Below are positions 34,519-46,604 of a stretch of 64,000 bases of DNA, piece by piece. The stretch comes from Straminergon stramineum (Eukaryota > Streptophyta > Bryopsida > Hypnales > Calliergonaceae), in NCBI GenBank assembly GCA_963920665.1, contig OY987265.1, positions 39,809,001 through 39,873,000 of the forward strand, written 5' to 3'. Position 1 is the first letter of the stretch, and the number at the start of each line of letters is the position of its first letter. Position numbers and translations under genes: made by a program. A model generated the notes under the pieces. It ran no database searches, was not told where the DNA came from, and saw only the letters and a list, made by a program, of their open reading frames with translations.

Positions 34519-35374
34519 CGGCAACTCTCAATCGTCCACCCCATTCTGCTATTCAAAAGAAAATTGCAGAATGTATCATATTATTAACATTTTTGGTCTT
34601 CCATAATTACCATTCAATTCTTACACAATTCAGATCAAGCATACCAAATTTGGGTTTCAGAAAATCAGAACTTCATTTTTGGTGAATTGTTTCATTAAAT
34701 TTTAATGATTTTACACAATAATTCATTGAAAAATATTGATGATGAATTTTTGAAATTTAATTGTGGCAATATGTAGGAAACATCTACATGCACATCTTTT
34801 CTTCAATAAGCACCTCCAAAAAGTTTTAGAATTTCCTCACAAAGGTTTCAAAAATTGAGGTGACAATGTCCAAATTTTGAAAAATAGATATTTCTTTATT
34901 GTAATTAGATTATGGCAAAGCAACTATATCTTCATGATCAAATGTACAAAATTAGTAACAATGCAAAGGTCAAATAGAAAAATCTAATCACAGTAAAGAA
35001 ATATCTATTTTTCAAAATTTGAACATTGTCATCTCAATTTTTGAAACCTTTGTGAGGAAGTTCTAAAACTTTTTGGAGATGTTCATTGAAGGAAAAATGT
35101 TCATATAGATGTTTCCTAAATATCACTACCATCAAATTAAAAAAATTCATCACTAATGGTTTTCAATAAATTATCATGTAAAACTATGAATTTTAAATGA
35201 AATAATTCACCAAAAATGGAGTTTTACTTTTTTTGAAACCCAAATTTGGTATGCTTGATTGGAATTGAGTAAGAATTGAATATTGATTATACAAGACAAA
35301 AAATGACAATCATATTATATATTATTTGAAATTGTTTTGAATGGCAGAATGGGGTGGATGATTGAGAGTTGCCG
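34519..35374. mobile_element. Foldback element F1 (near-complete palindrome)
   Basis: The termini CGGCAACTCTCAATCGTCCA... and ...GATTGAGAGTTGCCG are inverted copies, and the arms of about 400 bp pair inward almost to the centre near 34950 (TAGATATTTCTTTA versus TAAAGAAATATCTA). It interrupts the ORF kept whole in block A, so it came after the A/B duplication. Flanks AGTACC and AGTATT are only similar, so no target duplication is claimed. Transcripts could form long double-stranded RNA. Confidence 0.8.
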
Positions 35375-35430
35375 AGTATTGTACACCCCAAAGCACAAGA
35401 AGTAGATTCTATGCTTTGGCTCAGGACTTC

Positions 35431-37353
35431 TTAACCCCTAAATGCCCAAGGCCTTTTGGATCTCCTTGAAATTTGCTCTAAATTGAACAAAAAGTCAACA
35501 TTTTCATAAGTTGTACCAATTTCTTTTGAATTGTAACCGTACAAAGTTAAACTAGACATGTTAGAGATCACATAGGAAAAGAAAACATAACAATATCACT
35601 TATAGATCGAAAGATTATAATGTTTGATCATGAAGGTGTAAAAACTGTGAAAATTTTTCAATTCACTTTTTGCATGTCAACTCTAAAAAGTTGGTCACTA
35701 AAAAAATATGAGGTTATAGGGCCTAGCATGCATGTTGAAGAAGGATAATGACCAAATTGGAAACTATCCTATTAATATAATAAGTTTGTTCCAAGGGAGA
35801 TGGTCAAGTAGGATATTTCTATGCTAATAGGTTCTATATCTAAAATCAAATATCTTGACTTATTCAATAACCCAATTTGGAATTCCATACCCAAAAACAT
35901 AACTACAATGACACTACAAATCCAATTTGGATGTTGACTTAAATTAGTACAAGTCACATTCCATCAAACACACCAATTCAGCTTAAATACTCTATTATTT
36001 TTATTTCTGAATTGGTGATTAAATCACCGTTACAATCAATGTCCTCTCAAAAATCTCCAATCAATTCTATCCTTTGCTTCACAACAATCCAACTTGGAAC
36101 ATTCTCCCCACTCATTCTCATCACCCAAACATACATTTTTATTTTTATTTATTATTTAATTTTAATTTTTCTCTTTATCCTAGTTGGAATACTTAATTCT
36201 CCTCACTACAACTTCCAACTAGGTTCTCATAAATCTCCAATTAGATCACTTCGCCATCTTCATCACATCACAACCACCACATATTTAAATTTCACATTAA
36301 CACATAATCTCCTCAACTTCCAATCCTTCCCAACTAGGACACAAACATCTCCATCTTGAACCATATAGACACATTACTCAATTAAATCAATTAACACACA
36401 CAATCATACATAAAACTCCAAATTAACATGAGCATTCCCTCACTCACAAATACAAACATGAACATAAAATAAATGCAAATACACAACACTACTTGGCTCG
36501 GACTCCAACTAGAACACTCATTAGTGGGTAAAGACAAATGAAATAAAAATCAGACGAAATAGGAATTCCAAACTTGGCAATTACCAATTTGGAAGAGACA
36601 ACCTAACTTCCATCTAACTACCAAATTGGAACTACAAAGACAACCGCCCCAATACAAACGATTCTAAATTGGAATTAACTCACCAACTAGCCAACTGGAC
36701 TTGACACACACACTCCACATACAATCCGACTTGGACAAAACTACCACCCAATTTGGATTACACATAACAAAATTTGGAACTTGGCTAGACAATCAAACCA
36801 TTCCAATTAGGAAACCACCCATCCAAATCAACACAATCACACTCAACATTCATTCACCATCCCAAAACACACCAAATAGAATTCAATCAGCCCATTAAAA
36901 CATACAATTAAGACACCGAATTCCAAAACAACCAATCAAAATCAATAAAAGACATATAAAAATCAACCAAAAATTTATAACAAAAAATACTAATTGGTAT
37001 TCTACAATGCACAACCCCATTCAATTTATGGTTTTTCAAAATCTATTCTACAATTTTTTTAAATGAATTTCTAATGCGATTTTGCCTTCAAGATCTAGTG
37101 TATTTGAGGCTCATTTTCAAGAGCCCTCAACACTACGAGAAGTCAAGATTGCAATGGGCATCCTTGCACTAAATCTTCAATAGAAAAATTATAATCCTTT
37201 ATTTTTCAGATCAACTTTTTGATCCTAAAACTAGACTTCAAAAAGAATTCTCCAAAAATACAAACTACTAATAATAGCAATTTGGTTGGATTTTACTTAA
37301 CTTCAAAGTTTTCAAAACACCAGAATCTAGTGCCTTGGGCATTTAGGGGTTAA
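35431..37353. mobile_element. TTAA-flanked inverted-repeat element T2 with G-poor interior
   Basis: Perfect 22-bp inverted ends begin TTAACCCCTAAATGCCCAAG and finish with the exact inverse. From about 36030 to 36960 the plus strand is strikingly poor in G and rich in A/C/T, and the words CCAATTTGG, CCAACTTGG, CCAACTAGG and CCAAATTGG recur irregularly many times from 35750 to 36820. Open frames here are Thr/Ile/Asn/Pro-rich translations of that bias and are not taken as genes. No transposase. Confidence 0.7.
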
Positions 37354-38045
37354 TATATTAGCAGATGATAAGTGAAGTGCATGAAAACACCGCTATTTCA
37401 GCTTACAACTTGGCACCTTGAAGTTGGGAGTATAGTAGAACCGCCCATAACCAGCCACTTCAGCATTTTGTGCATGATCTGGAGTAGTAGAAGGCATTGT
37501 TAAATTTTTGCTGTGTAGAGAAATAGAAATGATGGACGTTATCAAATTTTCATAATTTTTTTCCTTGAACTCGAATTGTTATGAATTTCAGAAGCCAAAA
37601 GTTGGCCTGCTTCCATCTCCAATATATAGATTCTTCCATCACTGCTCATCTAAAGACTAATTTGGCTCTGAAAACGAAGCACATGTGTCATAACAGTTAT
37701 GGCTAGAAGATAGTTGGAAACCAGAAAACTAATGGTTAATATCTGTCATCTCTCTGTTGAATTTCCCATTACCTACATATTGACCATGGGTCTTGGCTGG
37801 TCATGGGAGGTTCTACCATATGTCATGATTTGTGTCATTTCCAAGCAGGTACCAAGATGCTCTGTGATACTCTTACTGTCGAAGGTAGACCTCAGCAAGT
37901 AGAAATCTAATTTTGAACCTTCACAATTACTGATTGCATGGGCTTCATCAAATATATTACGCGGATTTTCCTGATTATTATCACTTGTCTCTTGAATGGA
38001 CTCTTTGAAAGTTCAAGTATAATTATGGAAGAACCACCCAGGAAC
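37354..38045. other. Displaced 3' flank of BTB copy B
   Basis: Scattered matches, in order, to the regions after the C and D BTB genes (AGTGCATGAA; TTTGAACCTTC..A..TACTGATTG; TTGAATG(G/A)ACT). This suggests that the original flank was pushed away by the elements at 34519 and 35431. No gene seen. Confidence 0.45.
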
Positions 38046-38049
38046 CCTG

Positions 38050-38153
38050 GCTGTTAGCACAAGTCTTAGCAATGAATTTTGGTAAACCTTCGGGCTATTT
38101 TCATGATCAGTCCAAAGGTGTACCTGAATTCATTCCCAAGACTTGTGCCAGCA
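38050..38153. ncRNA. Candidate microRNA-like hairpin
   Basis: The arms GCTGTTAGCACAAGTCTTAG... and ...CAAGACTTGTGCCAGC pair over about 40 bp with a few mismatches and a loop of about 20 nt. Stem length, small symmetric mismatches and short loop fit a plant MIRNA precursor; the right arm offers a 21-mer starting with T at about 38130. A small MITE would look the same. Expression and processing are unknown. Confidence 0.3.
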
Positions 38154-38805
38154 CCACTGTTTAACACAAGTGTGAAAATATAGAAAAACAGGGCATCTTA
38201 CATGTAGAGTGAAATCATCATAGCGTCCTAAGATATTATCTTTCCAGAGTGAGGACTGTTTGTGTTAGTGTCGATGACTTTGTCATCGGGAGTGAAGGAA
38301 AATTAGAAAATTAGAAATTTGGGTTCAAAATTAGATTACAGTGTGGAACAAATTGGAGGCTCCTCATCCTCGTATGTCTGGCATATCCTCACAGGCTAGG
38401 AGATCGGTAATTCCATCCACGTCTGAACCGTATCCAACTTAAATCAAATCCTTCAATCCACCACGTAACAGAAGGTGAAACACTTCGGATTGTTGCAAGC
38501 TGAATATCGAGTCATTATCTCTGGCAAGTGGCAACTGTAAACTAAGCAGGAAAATGTACCACTTTGGTGTTTATTGGACAAAGTCAAATTTTTTTTTGCC
38601 CCAAAATAGGAAACACGATTAGTCAGGATTGGGGATCAAATCAAAGGACATTGATTGGGAAACAGAATGGGGTCTTTCATCACATGTACGTACTCTTGCA
38701 GAGGCCAGGTCGGAACTTGCTTGAATACTGAAGCACTAGATTCAAATTTGTCCCGGTGTCATTAGAAAAAATGGGTACCTATCATTACATCCTGGTGTTG
38801 GCAGG
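38154..38805. other. Spacer, nothing recognised
   Basis: No open frame or repeat end was supported here. Confidence 0.35.
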
Positions 38806-39055
38806 TTAAACCCTCAAGGCCCTGGGGGCCTGTTTTGGGCCTCTCACCTGTTCAACAGGTCAAAGTTATAACTTCATTTCCCTGCGTTCTAAGAAGTATA
38901 TCTAAGTGAATTTTATATTATGATGTTCATATTGAATGGGGAAGTTCAAAAGTACAATTGACATCATGTAATAAGCTTGATGTACAATGCATACTGTCAA
39001 TCAAAGTTCAAACTTATGAAAAAGTACAGAAACTGCTTGGGCCTTGAGGGGTTTA
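38806..39055. mobile_element. 250-bp inverted-repeat MITE related to the TTAA family
   Basis: Ends TTAAACCCTCAAGGCCC and GGGCCTTGAGGGGTTTA form an imperfect inverted pair resembling T1/T2 termini. No coding capacity. Confidence 0.55.
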
Positions 39056-39269
39056 CCCTGAAAGAACGAGATCTATTAGTAAGGTACTTTGGTAGAAATG
39101 ATCTAAGTTTTGGATCAATAGTTCTTTATTTTGAGCCAATTGTTTTTTTCTTGGTTTTGGAGCCATTTGGTTTTGTGCTATCTTGTTGACATTTTTATGC
39201 TCAAGACTTGCAAGATATGACTCTATCAAGTCAAATTCGTAAATGTAAATGGGATTCCAACACAATTTA

Positions 39270-39420
39270 TGACATATTGATTGGACAATGTAAGTACAAA
39301 GTTATGAATTTTCTACAGGCTAGTTAGTAATAGGTGTATCATAAATTGACACAACATTCTAATGTTTAAATCTTGTACTCCACATAATTAATGTCTTCAT
39401 TCTAGGCAAGAATTTAGATA
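39270..39420 (+). repeat. Dispersed repeat R2, copy 1
   Basis: Matches 59355-59515 in the same orientation (shared ATAAATTGACACAA, TTCTAATGTTTAAA, GCAAGAAT.TAGAT). No coding capacity. Confidence 0.65.
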
Positions 39421-39779
39421 TGACAATTTTGTTCTAGTGTGAAACTAGTCATTACTCATTAGAGGAAATCTGAACCCTGAGCAAGGCTATTTGACTAGTA
39501 TACGAAAATGTGCAATTGTTAAAAAAATAATAATAATAATAATTTTTTTAAAAATGACTCACGTAGGATTGGGGATCACCTGGTGTGCCATGCAAGATTG
39601 GGGACTAAATTTTTTTTTAAATAAAACAAAAACAAAAACAAAAATTTCTTTTCCCCTTAATTTGCACATCTCCCGAAAGTCAAACGGCCCTCCACAGAGG
39701 CCAGATTTTCTTTAATGTGAAACTTTGCATTGGGATTGCAGCTAAGATTGATTTGGGATAATAGAGGCCCTTCCCAAGG
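39421..39779. other. Spacer with simple repeats
   Basis: Contains an (ATA)n run near 39527 and an (AAAAAC)n run near 39624. No gene seen. Confidence 0.4.
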
Positions 39780-40477
39780 AGCAGGGTCCAACATAGCTGT
39801 AGCTCGTAGCTACTGTAGTTCAATCTAAATTACTCCATTGGTGCTCCGTCACATGGTTCTTTCCAAAGAACCCATTGTTTCGTGATTTCCAAGTTTGCAT
39901 TGCTTGAGCGGGTGGTTGCTGTGTGCTAATGGTTGCAATATCTAAGGTTCGGAAGCTTCAAACACATACATCAGAATGTCATATGCTTTTGTTTAAAGTT
40001 TGAGCTTTTGTTTGGAATTGAAGTGCGAAAGCACAAGAAAGGAAACTAGTTAGCGCTTTCAACAAACAGGATTTGGTCAAGAATCATCTCGTGGTTTTTA
40101 CATATTAGGTGCTTGACACTTGGGAAAATTTACTGTGAATGATCTCGTATCACGCACTGTTTAACACCTTGTGTCATTCTCAATTGTAATGTGGGGTACT
40201 TGCAATATTGCTACAGAGGAATGGCTCAGGATTTAGGGTTCAAGGATAGGATGCACAACAATTGAGGGTTTTATATTTGTTCTTTTCATTCATAATGATC
40301 ACTGCCATTGAGATATTGCAACTCTAGAGACAATATTGCCACACCGTAGACTAAGAGTAAAAGTATACTTCCATTCATGTGAATACAAAACATAAGACTT
40401 GATATTTCTTAACATAAAACAATATTCTCTGTAAAACCTGTATGCTACCATGAAATTACTGCAACAGCCAAATTACT
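39780..40477. repeat. Conserved module downstream of AP2-like gene C
   Basis: Its first part (39790-40030) matches 61570-62010 and 28080-28200, and its second part (40025-40450) matches 28980-29470. So the region just 3' of the AP2-like gene is shared by blocks B and C, with part also in D. Confidence 0.65.
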
Positions 40478-42457
40478 CTACATGTACATAAGTGTATCCA
40501 ACTCGGAGAAGCCTTCCTGGAATTCCCCTCTATCAGGTGGCGGAGCCATGAGGCCTGGGTAATTATGTTGATGCATGCTCTGCTCCATTTCCACCTCAAA
40601 GCTTGGGAATCCTTGGTTGATGACTTGAAGCTGCTGCTGTTGAAGGCAAAAGTGACATGGCCACGGGGGATTTTGAATCCGGGATTCTTGGAGTGGTTGC
40701 TGCTGAATACGTTGCTGATGCTGCAACAAATTTATTTGGGCACCCAATCCCTGGATTATCTGTCGCTGATCAGAAATTTGTTGTTGCTGAAGAGAAACCT
40801 GTTGCTGAAGAGTGCACACAAGTGTTTGAAGTGAGTCCAATTGGTCACTGACGTTTAGACTCATTCCACACTCTGTGTTGGGTGGCAGTTGTGAAACTGG
40901 TAGAGCAGATCCTTCTTGAGCACCAAGGCCATGGCCATTAGAAAGCGCAAGACCCTGAACATCATCCGTCAAATGGTGTCAGAAACCTAAACCAGCAAGG
41001 GGAGTGCATTCGTGATGAGGCAGAAACTCACTAATGCCTGTGCTTCCTTTCCCGTGGCTTTAGAAATCATCCAGTTATAAAGCCAGCACATGGCCATCTG
41101 AAATCTTCTTGGTTCTGTCGCATCCAAAGATGCTCGTTGAAGATACACTGTAAAAGCAACATCTCAAGGTTAAATTGTGACTGGGACCCTAGGTACTACT
41201 TGAAAACACTAATAATTCATCTCTTATTCATAGAGTATCCACATCGTACATATCCTAATGCTTCAATGCACTAGAATCCTCTCAGAAACGGGAACAAGAC
41301 CTGAAACAAATTCCATTCCACTAGAAAAAAGCACTCAAAAGCAGAAGGAGTAAGTTGCTTACCTCATGCAATCCATCGAGAGAATGGGATGCGCATTCCA
41401 AACCATGATTGTCAAGCATGGCCATACCTATTCCCGAGTTCTCCACCTCATTTGCAAGGACTGGCTGTTGATGTTCAGCTGAGTTCACCAAGCTCGCCCC
41501 ACAAGGATCCACATTTACCTCATCTTGCTCTTGCGTCCCCTGATCTTCACGAGCTTCTAAAAATCCCTGCTGCCAGAAGGCTGTCTCCTTTTTGAAATCT
41601 TCATAAACCTTCTTTGCTTGACTTATCACCCATGCCCTCTTATCCTTGCCAGTGAAGCTACTCTCTTCCTCACTCATGGGGGGGACCTGAAACCAGCCAT
41701 CCAGCAAACCTGCATCTCAGTTGTAGTAGAAGGCAGCAATGAGAAACTTATTGTGAGCCTCTTGCTCGGTGGCGAAACGCCCAAGATCGAGCCTTGGCAC
41801 TTTTTGGCCGTTCCACATGGGAGGTGTCAACCGTGCATCATACACCACCTTGGTGCCCCCTTGCTTGTTCACCAGTTCTCTGCGGTACACTCCTTTGCAA
41901 GCTGCCTCTCTGAACTTAATCCAGACATAGGCGCCTAGGAACAGGACTATTGGTACGTAAATATCTCTAAAATCTATAGAACTCCGTGAGTATGCTCTAG
42001 AACCACTTCTGTCGACATTCCCCGTGAGGTAGAGGTATACCAAAGCCAGCGAAACCACTGCCGACACAACAACGGCATAAGACGGTATTGAGTCCTCTGG
42101 GGGCTCTTCAGGAGAACTCAACCGTGACCACCAGGATTGCCTTAGTGATCGCCCCAAGGAGTTCAGAAGCAATGAACGCCAGGATTCGTATTCCAACCAA
42201 TCGTTTAGTGATGATTGGATTGCCTTCACCAATCGCAGCTTGGAATCCAACATTGACAGAAATTTTTTCTGTAAATAATCGTCATGTTGGATGTCCACCA
42301 CCCAAGAAACCTTTGCACTGCCTAAGATTGCCCTCGAATGGACCTCCAAACCAAAACGTGACAGTCTTGAATTCAGGAATTTAGACAACAAATCTCCATC
42401 ACACAGTTGTTTATAGAAGTCCCATCTAAGAAGCGGAGGCAACCTAAGCCTTTCCAT
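40478..42457 (-). pseudogene. Membrane AP2-like/Q-rich protein gene, copy C (single in-frame TGA)
   Basis: Exon 1 is 42457-41363 (exactly as long as in copy B) and exon 2 is 40954-40478, with the same donor (GAG|GTAAGC) and acceptor. The only break I find is TGA at 41719-41717, codon 247, where copy B has CGA (R245), a CpG-type transition just after the AP2-like segment (GTKVVYDARLTPPMW, LDLGRFATEQEAHNKF). Everything downstream, including the Q-rich coiled coil (longer than in B) and the ending EGFSELDTLMYM, stays open. The first 120 residues differ strongly from B, while the two helices and AP2-like part are close. It could be a young pseudogene, a gene making a 246-residue membrane protein without the Q-rich tail, or, less likely, a readthrough gene; the base after TGA is G, which is not a favoured context. 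Confidence 0.7.
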
Positions 42458-42639
42458 GGCCTCAAGTGCATAACATCCCGCACATGCAATCCCCCAACCC
42501 ACCCAGAACCTACAGTAGTTTCTTATTGCCTACCGACAGTGCTCGTGGGTGAAGCTCCACAAGGAAAAACTGAGTCACGAACTTCCTGGTGAGCTCAACT
42601 ATGTAGCGCAACTGGACAAGAGCTTGGGTGGCTTTGTAC

Positions 42640-42740
42640 AGACAATTGGGGGGGCGGACGGCTGGAATCAAAGGGGGGGAACAAAGGGGGGACACGACGA
42701 GGGGAAATGGAAGGGGGGAACAAAGGGGGTACGAAGACCG
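42640..42740. promoter_or_regulatory. G-run tract upstream of AP2-like gene C
   Basis: The plus strand has at least six runs of 4-7 G separated by short A-rich loops (GGGGGGAACAAAGGGGG type), longer and more regular than in blocks A and B. The TATA-like word of A and B is changed here (CTACATAG). Confidence 0.35.
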
Positions 42741-43029
42741 TGAAAGTGTCAAAGGGGTAGGGGAGAAGACACGTGGCAGTCTCGGAGTCAGGAAACGCGA
42801 AGAATTACAGTAACTTACCAACTTCCTGCAACTTTCTAATGTGAAACGGCCCTTACACACACAACTCACAATGACCGACTTCTCTTCAAATTCATCCACT
42901 ATCTACACATGGTCAAGATTTGTGGGCTCAAATGTTGCAAGTAGAGGACACGATGGGGAGATTGACTATAATGGGTACAATTACCTTAAACTGTTTAAAA
43001 CAAGGGTGCAAATCTTCAATATAATCCAA

Positions 43030-43340
43030 TCATTGTTTGTTTGTTTTTCATCTTTTGTGAAGCGCCAAATTATGTGATATTAGATGTTATAGTGGAGCTC
43101 TAAATTTCAACATTTATCCACATATTGGATACAAAATATCACATTAGCAAATATTACATGTCCATAATTTTGTTTTCATTTGCAATTTGGCCATTTCATC
43201 CAAAAAAATTGAATTTGAAGTTTTTGGCCATTTCATCCAAGATTTTTGTATTTATGTTCTATAGGCCTAGTGTAAGGCCCATTATTTTGGTGCAAATTGA
43301 CAACAAATTGCCAAATAAAAAAACACCGTTCCAATGTGGC
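43030..43340. repeat. Dispersed AT-rich repeat, copy 2
   Basis: Matches 9762-10050 in the same orientation. It lies inside the long divergent spacer of block C. Confidence 0.6.
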
Positions 43341-44118
43341 ATATGACATGGAAGGTGGGTAATTTCTTAACCCATAATTTATTACTGGTCTTTAGAGGCC
43401 CAAAATTGCTCCAAAATACTCGTAGCCAAAGTAAGGCTAAAATGTTTATCCTTTTTTTTTTTTATCTAACAAATCCACCATAGGATCTTTCAACTAACTT
43501 GTTCTCGACTTCAAGTATATACTTACAAAATTTTAGAATGAAATTAAAGTGCCTTTGATTACATACATCACAAAGTTTAGAACCTACAGTTTGTCAATAG
43601 TTATCAAGTGGTTATCGTTGTTTCATGGGTTCGCATGTTAATATACAATTTAGCACATCATTACAATGCACTATAGTACAATTTATCGCACCATTACGAT
43701 GCATTATTTGCTATTGCAAGTTTTTGATTTTATAGTTTGGAAATTTTCAAAATGGAGGTCAAAAAACAACTTTACATGTTTTTTCTACCTTCATTGCCCA
43801 CAAAATAAAACTCCTTGTTACTTTCACATCATTATTCAAAATTGAAGGATTTAAATGTTTTTGAGTAGGTATTAATCTACAAAAAATAAATAAAATTAAT
43901 CCATCTTCATTTAGAATATATATTTAGTTGACCACTTTGATAGTGAAATCCAAAAAAACTTCTAAATTTTGAAATATTTATTAGAATGATGTGAACAAAA
44001 ATTCACATGTAGATTAGGATGAATAGCATCCAACCCAAATGTTTCATGCAAATATTTCAAATTGTAAAGTCAATAGTGACTGCTTGTGTTCTCAAAAAAT
44101 CCAAACTAGGCTCTTTAT
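43341..44118. other. AT-rich spacer, nothing recognised
   Basis: Part of the widened AP2-like/BTB spacer of block C. No gene or repeat end supported. Confidence 0.4.
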
Positions 44119-45070
44119 TTAACCCCTAAAGGACCATCGTCCCTTTGGAGGACAAATGGAATTTCAGGTAGGTAACTATAGTCTCAATTTTTGTCCTGAT
44201 TTTTTTAAACTTTTAATGAAGATAGAAAAATTGATTAGCTTCGTGGGAATATAATTTTTTTTCATTTAGTACCTAGGAACAAAAATTATGCCCAAATAAG
44301 CTCAATTAGGGGAGAGGGGGGGTAGCAAAAAAATTCAAAAACTTGAATTTAACTTTTTTTTTAATATTTTTTCCTCATAGATTATATTTTTGTCTAGATA
44401 GAAAGCTTTGATTCATTCCATTTGGGTTTGTAATGAGAAAATTATGGACAATCTTGTTTTTCGGGCAATTCGAGCATCTTCTTGAAAAAATATATTGTAG
44501 GATTCATTTTTTAATGCAATTTTTACCTTTTTTTTTAAAAAAAAAGGTCCAAATGGTTTAATTCTCTTGCTAGAACAATCTCATCATTAGGATTAGTGCA
44601 TTTTAATTCCATCTCAAAGATATAAATAATTTAGATTTTCCTTCTATCTTGTACCTACTTCTACTAAATATTTTTTTAAAGAATAATTTTTTTTTTATAT
44701 TTTTTTTCCCCTAGATTCTCAACTCAATTCTCCACCATAAAGATTTAAAGCTCAAAACTTTATAGTGCAAAAAGTTAAAGTTAAGAAGGTTTAAAGTCAA
44801 ATCATCTAGCCCTGCAATCGTGCCTGCAATGTATTGAGAAACTTATTTTTTTTACACTTTAAACTCAAATATCTTGCAATCTATGCAATCAAAATTTCTC
44901 AAAAAAATTTCCACAGATTCTCATACCGGTTAGGTGTAAGATCCTATGGTTAGATTTGCAAAAATTACAATTTTCAAATTTCTTTTACTCTTTGCCTTAG
45001 AAATGGCAGTTTTGAATGTTTTTTCATAGAAAAAAAGGCCTTGGTCCCACGGTGGTTAATTAGGGGTTAA
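44119..45070. mobile_element. TTAA-flanked inverted-repeat element T3
   Basis: Starts TTAACCCCTAAAGGACC and ends TTAGGGGTTAA; 952 bp. Its right part resembles that of T4 (AAATGGCA.TTTTG.AATGTTTTT near 45001 and 50994; AAGATCCTA(T/C)GGTTA near 44939 and 50928), so these two are copies of one family. No open frame. Confidence 0.7.
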
Positions 45071-45416
45071 ACCTCTCTGGATTTTATAATTTGTACCTAC
45101 AAGATTACAATCTTCAAAATAATTATTTGGTGTAAGGGAATACCATAGCTATAGGTCAAGGTCGGCATATTGATGCCAAATAATTAATTATAGTTCCCAA
45201 GGTAGACTTGGCATAATAAAGTTTAATTAAAAACTCAACATTATATTCAAATAAAATTCAAATATTTGGTGACTAGTTTCAAAAGCCACTAATTTGTTAT
45301 GTTGGAAATTGAGAAGAAAAGCTCTCTATACAAGTCGGATAGTGGGAGATGAAACAATCTATGTGGAGTATGTAAATTAGGATTAATAGGATCTCAACCA
45401 CTCAGTGGTAGTTAAG

Positions 45417-45813
45417 TCAAAAGCAAGAATTGTGTTCAATGTAAAATTTCAAACCTCATTGAGCCATAGTAGAATAATTTTTTCGAAAAACTTTGAACTA
45501 AGTTAATGTGGGAAATAAAGCCAACTTTCATCTCCAAAAAATCCATTTGAGATTTAGAGACTTCAATTAGAAATTATGGACAAATTTTAGAGAGGGGTTG
45601 GAAGGGACATTTTCTTTGACATTTTCAAACATCTTCTTTGAATTTTGTCCATAACTTTTGATCAGAATCTCTAAATCTCAAAGGGATTTTTGAAATGAAA
45701 TTTGGTAGGATTCCCTAACTTTTTGAGTTCAAAGTTTGTTGAACTAGAAAAGTTATTCAACTATGCCAAATGAGGTATGAAATTCTACTTTGAGCACAAT
45801 TCCTAAGTTTTGA
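45417..45813. repeat. Foldback repeat of about 400 bp
   Basis: Left arm words AAGAATTGTGTTCAA, CCTCATT and GAGATTTAGAGA recur as their inverses at 45800, 45770 and 45680. The centre lies near 45615. No coding capacity. Confidence 0.65.
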
Positions 45814-46560
45814 TAAAGAGCGATCAAACTCTCATCTTCAAATTATCCCATACCCTTTGAGGATTCATGATAGACAATTGATTTTATTTTAAAAACAACC
45901 TCTTCACCCTTCATTCTCACCAAATGCCAACAAGGTAAGTCTTTCACTTGATTGCCATCAAAGAAATTTCTTGATGGTAGTTGGTAATTGGACTATTTTG
46001 GACATTTGTTTTTGACAACTTGGTTACTTAATTTTTTTTTCTAAATTTGACAATTTCTCTTTTTCATTTTCTTTTTACTTTCTTAAAAATAAGTATTTTT
46101 GCCAATCCTGCCCTACAATTACAATACAGAGGATAATAATCCCTAAGCTTGTATCCCAATGACCCTATTCTACATGACAAACAAAAAGCTTTCGTGCAAT
46201 ATTTTATCCTAATATAATTATCTCATTCATCAAGAATAATGTTTATGGCATTATTCTATAGAAGTTGTAGTTTGCAACTCCCAAAACTATGGTTGAATCT
46301 TTTTAAAACGACCTTCTTCTATAACCAATTTGATGAAATGGATGTAAATAATATAATTCATTTCATAATTTTTGGTATTTGACATTTTTTGCTGATGAAA
46401 ATTGAGCGTTGAATTACTGAGCTACTTGCCCACTGAGGTTGCATTTCTCTTAATTTTGGGAACAACCTCATCAATTTTTTTGGGTCATTCCACCTTTGAG
46501 ATAAGTTAGTTAGTGGGACGCTTTTAGGTGTTACTCACGTAGATGACTGATAGTATCCTC
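45814..46560. other. AT-rich spacer, nothing recognised
   Basis: No gene, repeat end or RNA gene supported. Confidence 0.4.
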
Positions 46561-46604
46561 TTGCAGGATGTTTTAACACTAGTCTTTCTCTTAGGGTTTG
46601 CTCC

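Larger units (their letters stand above)
25403..34525. repeat. Segmental duplicate block B
   Basis: 25403-27490 matches 1-2113 and 29513-34525 matches 2124-6540. B additionally contains 27491-29512, partly shared with blocks C and D, and a private insertion at about 32228-32745. The 3' continuation was split by insertions at 34519-35374 and 35431-37353; sequence like the 3' flank of the C and D BTB genes resumes at about 37360. Confidence 0.85.

Noticed and set aside
36012..36898. Thr/Ile/Asn-rich open frames inside the TTAA element
   Set aside because: Produced by the G-poor strand bias, which removes TAG and TGA stops; no domain.
41717..41719. Programmed TGA readthrough or recoding in AP2-like copy C
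   Set aside because: The following base is G and no stimulatory context is visible; copy B has a plain CGA codon there.
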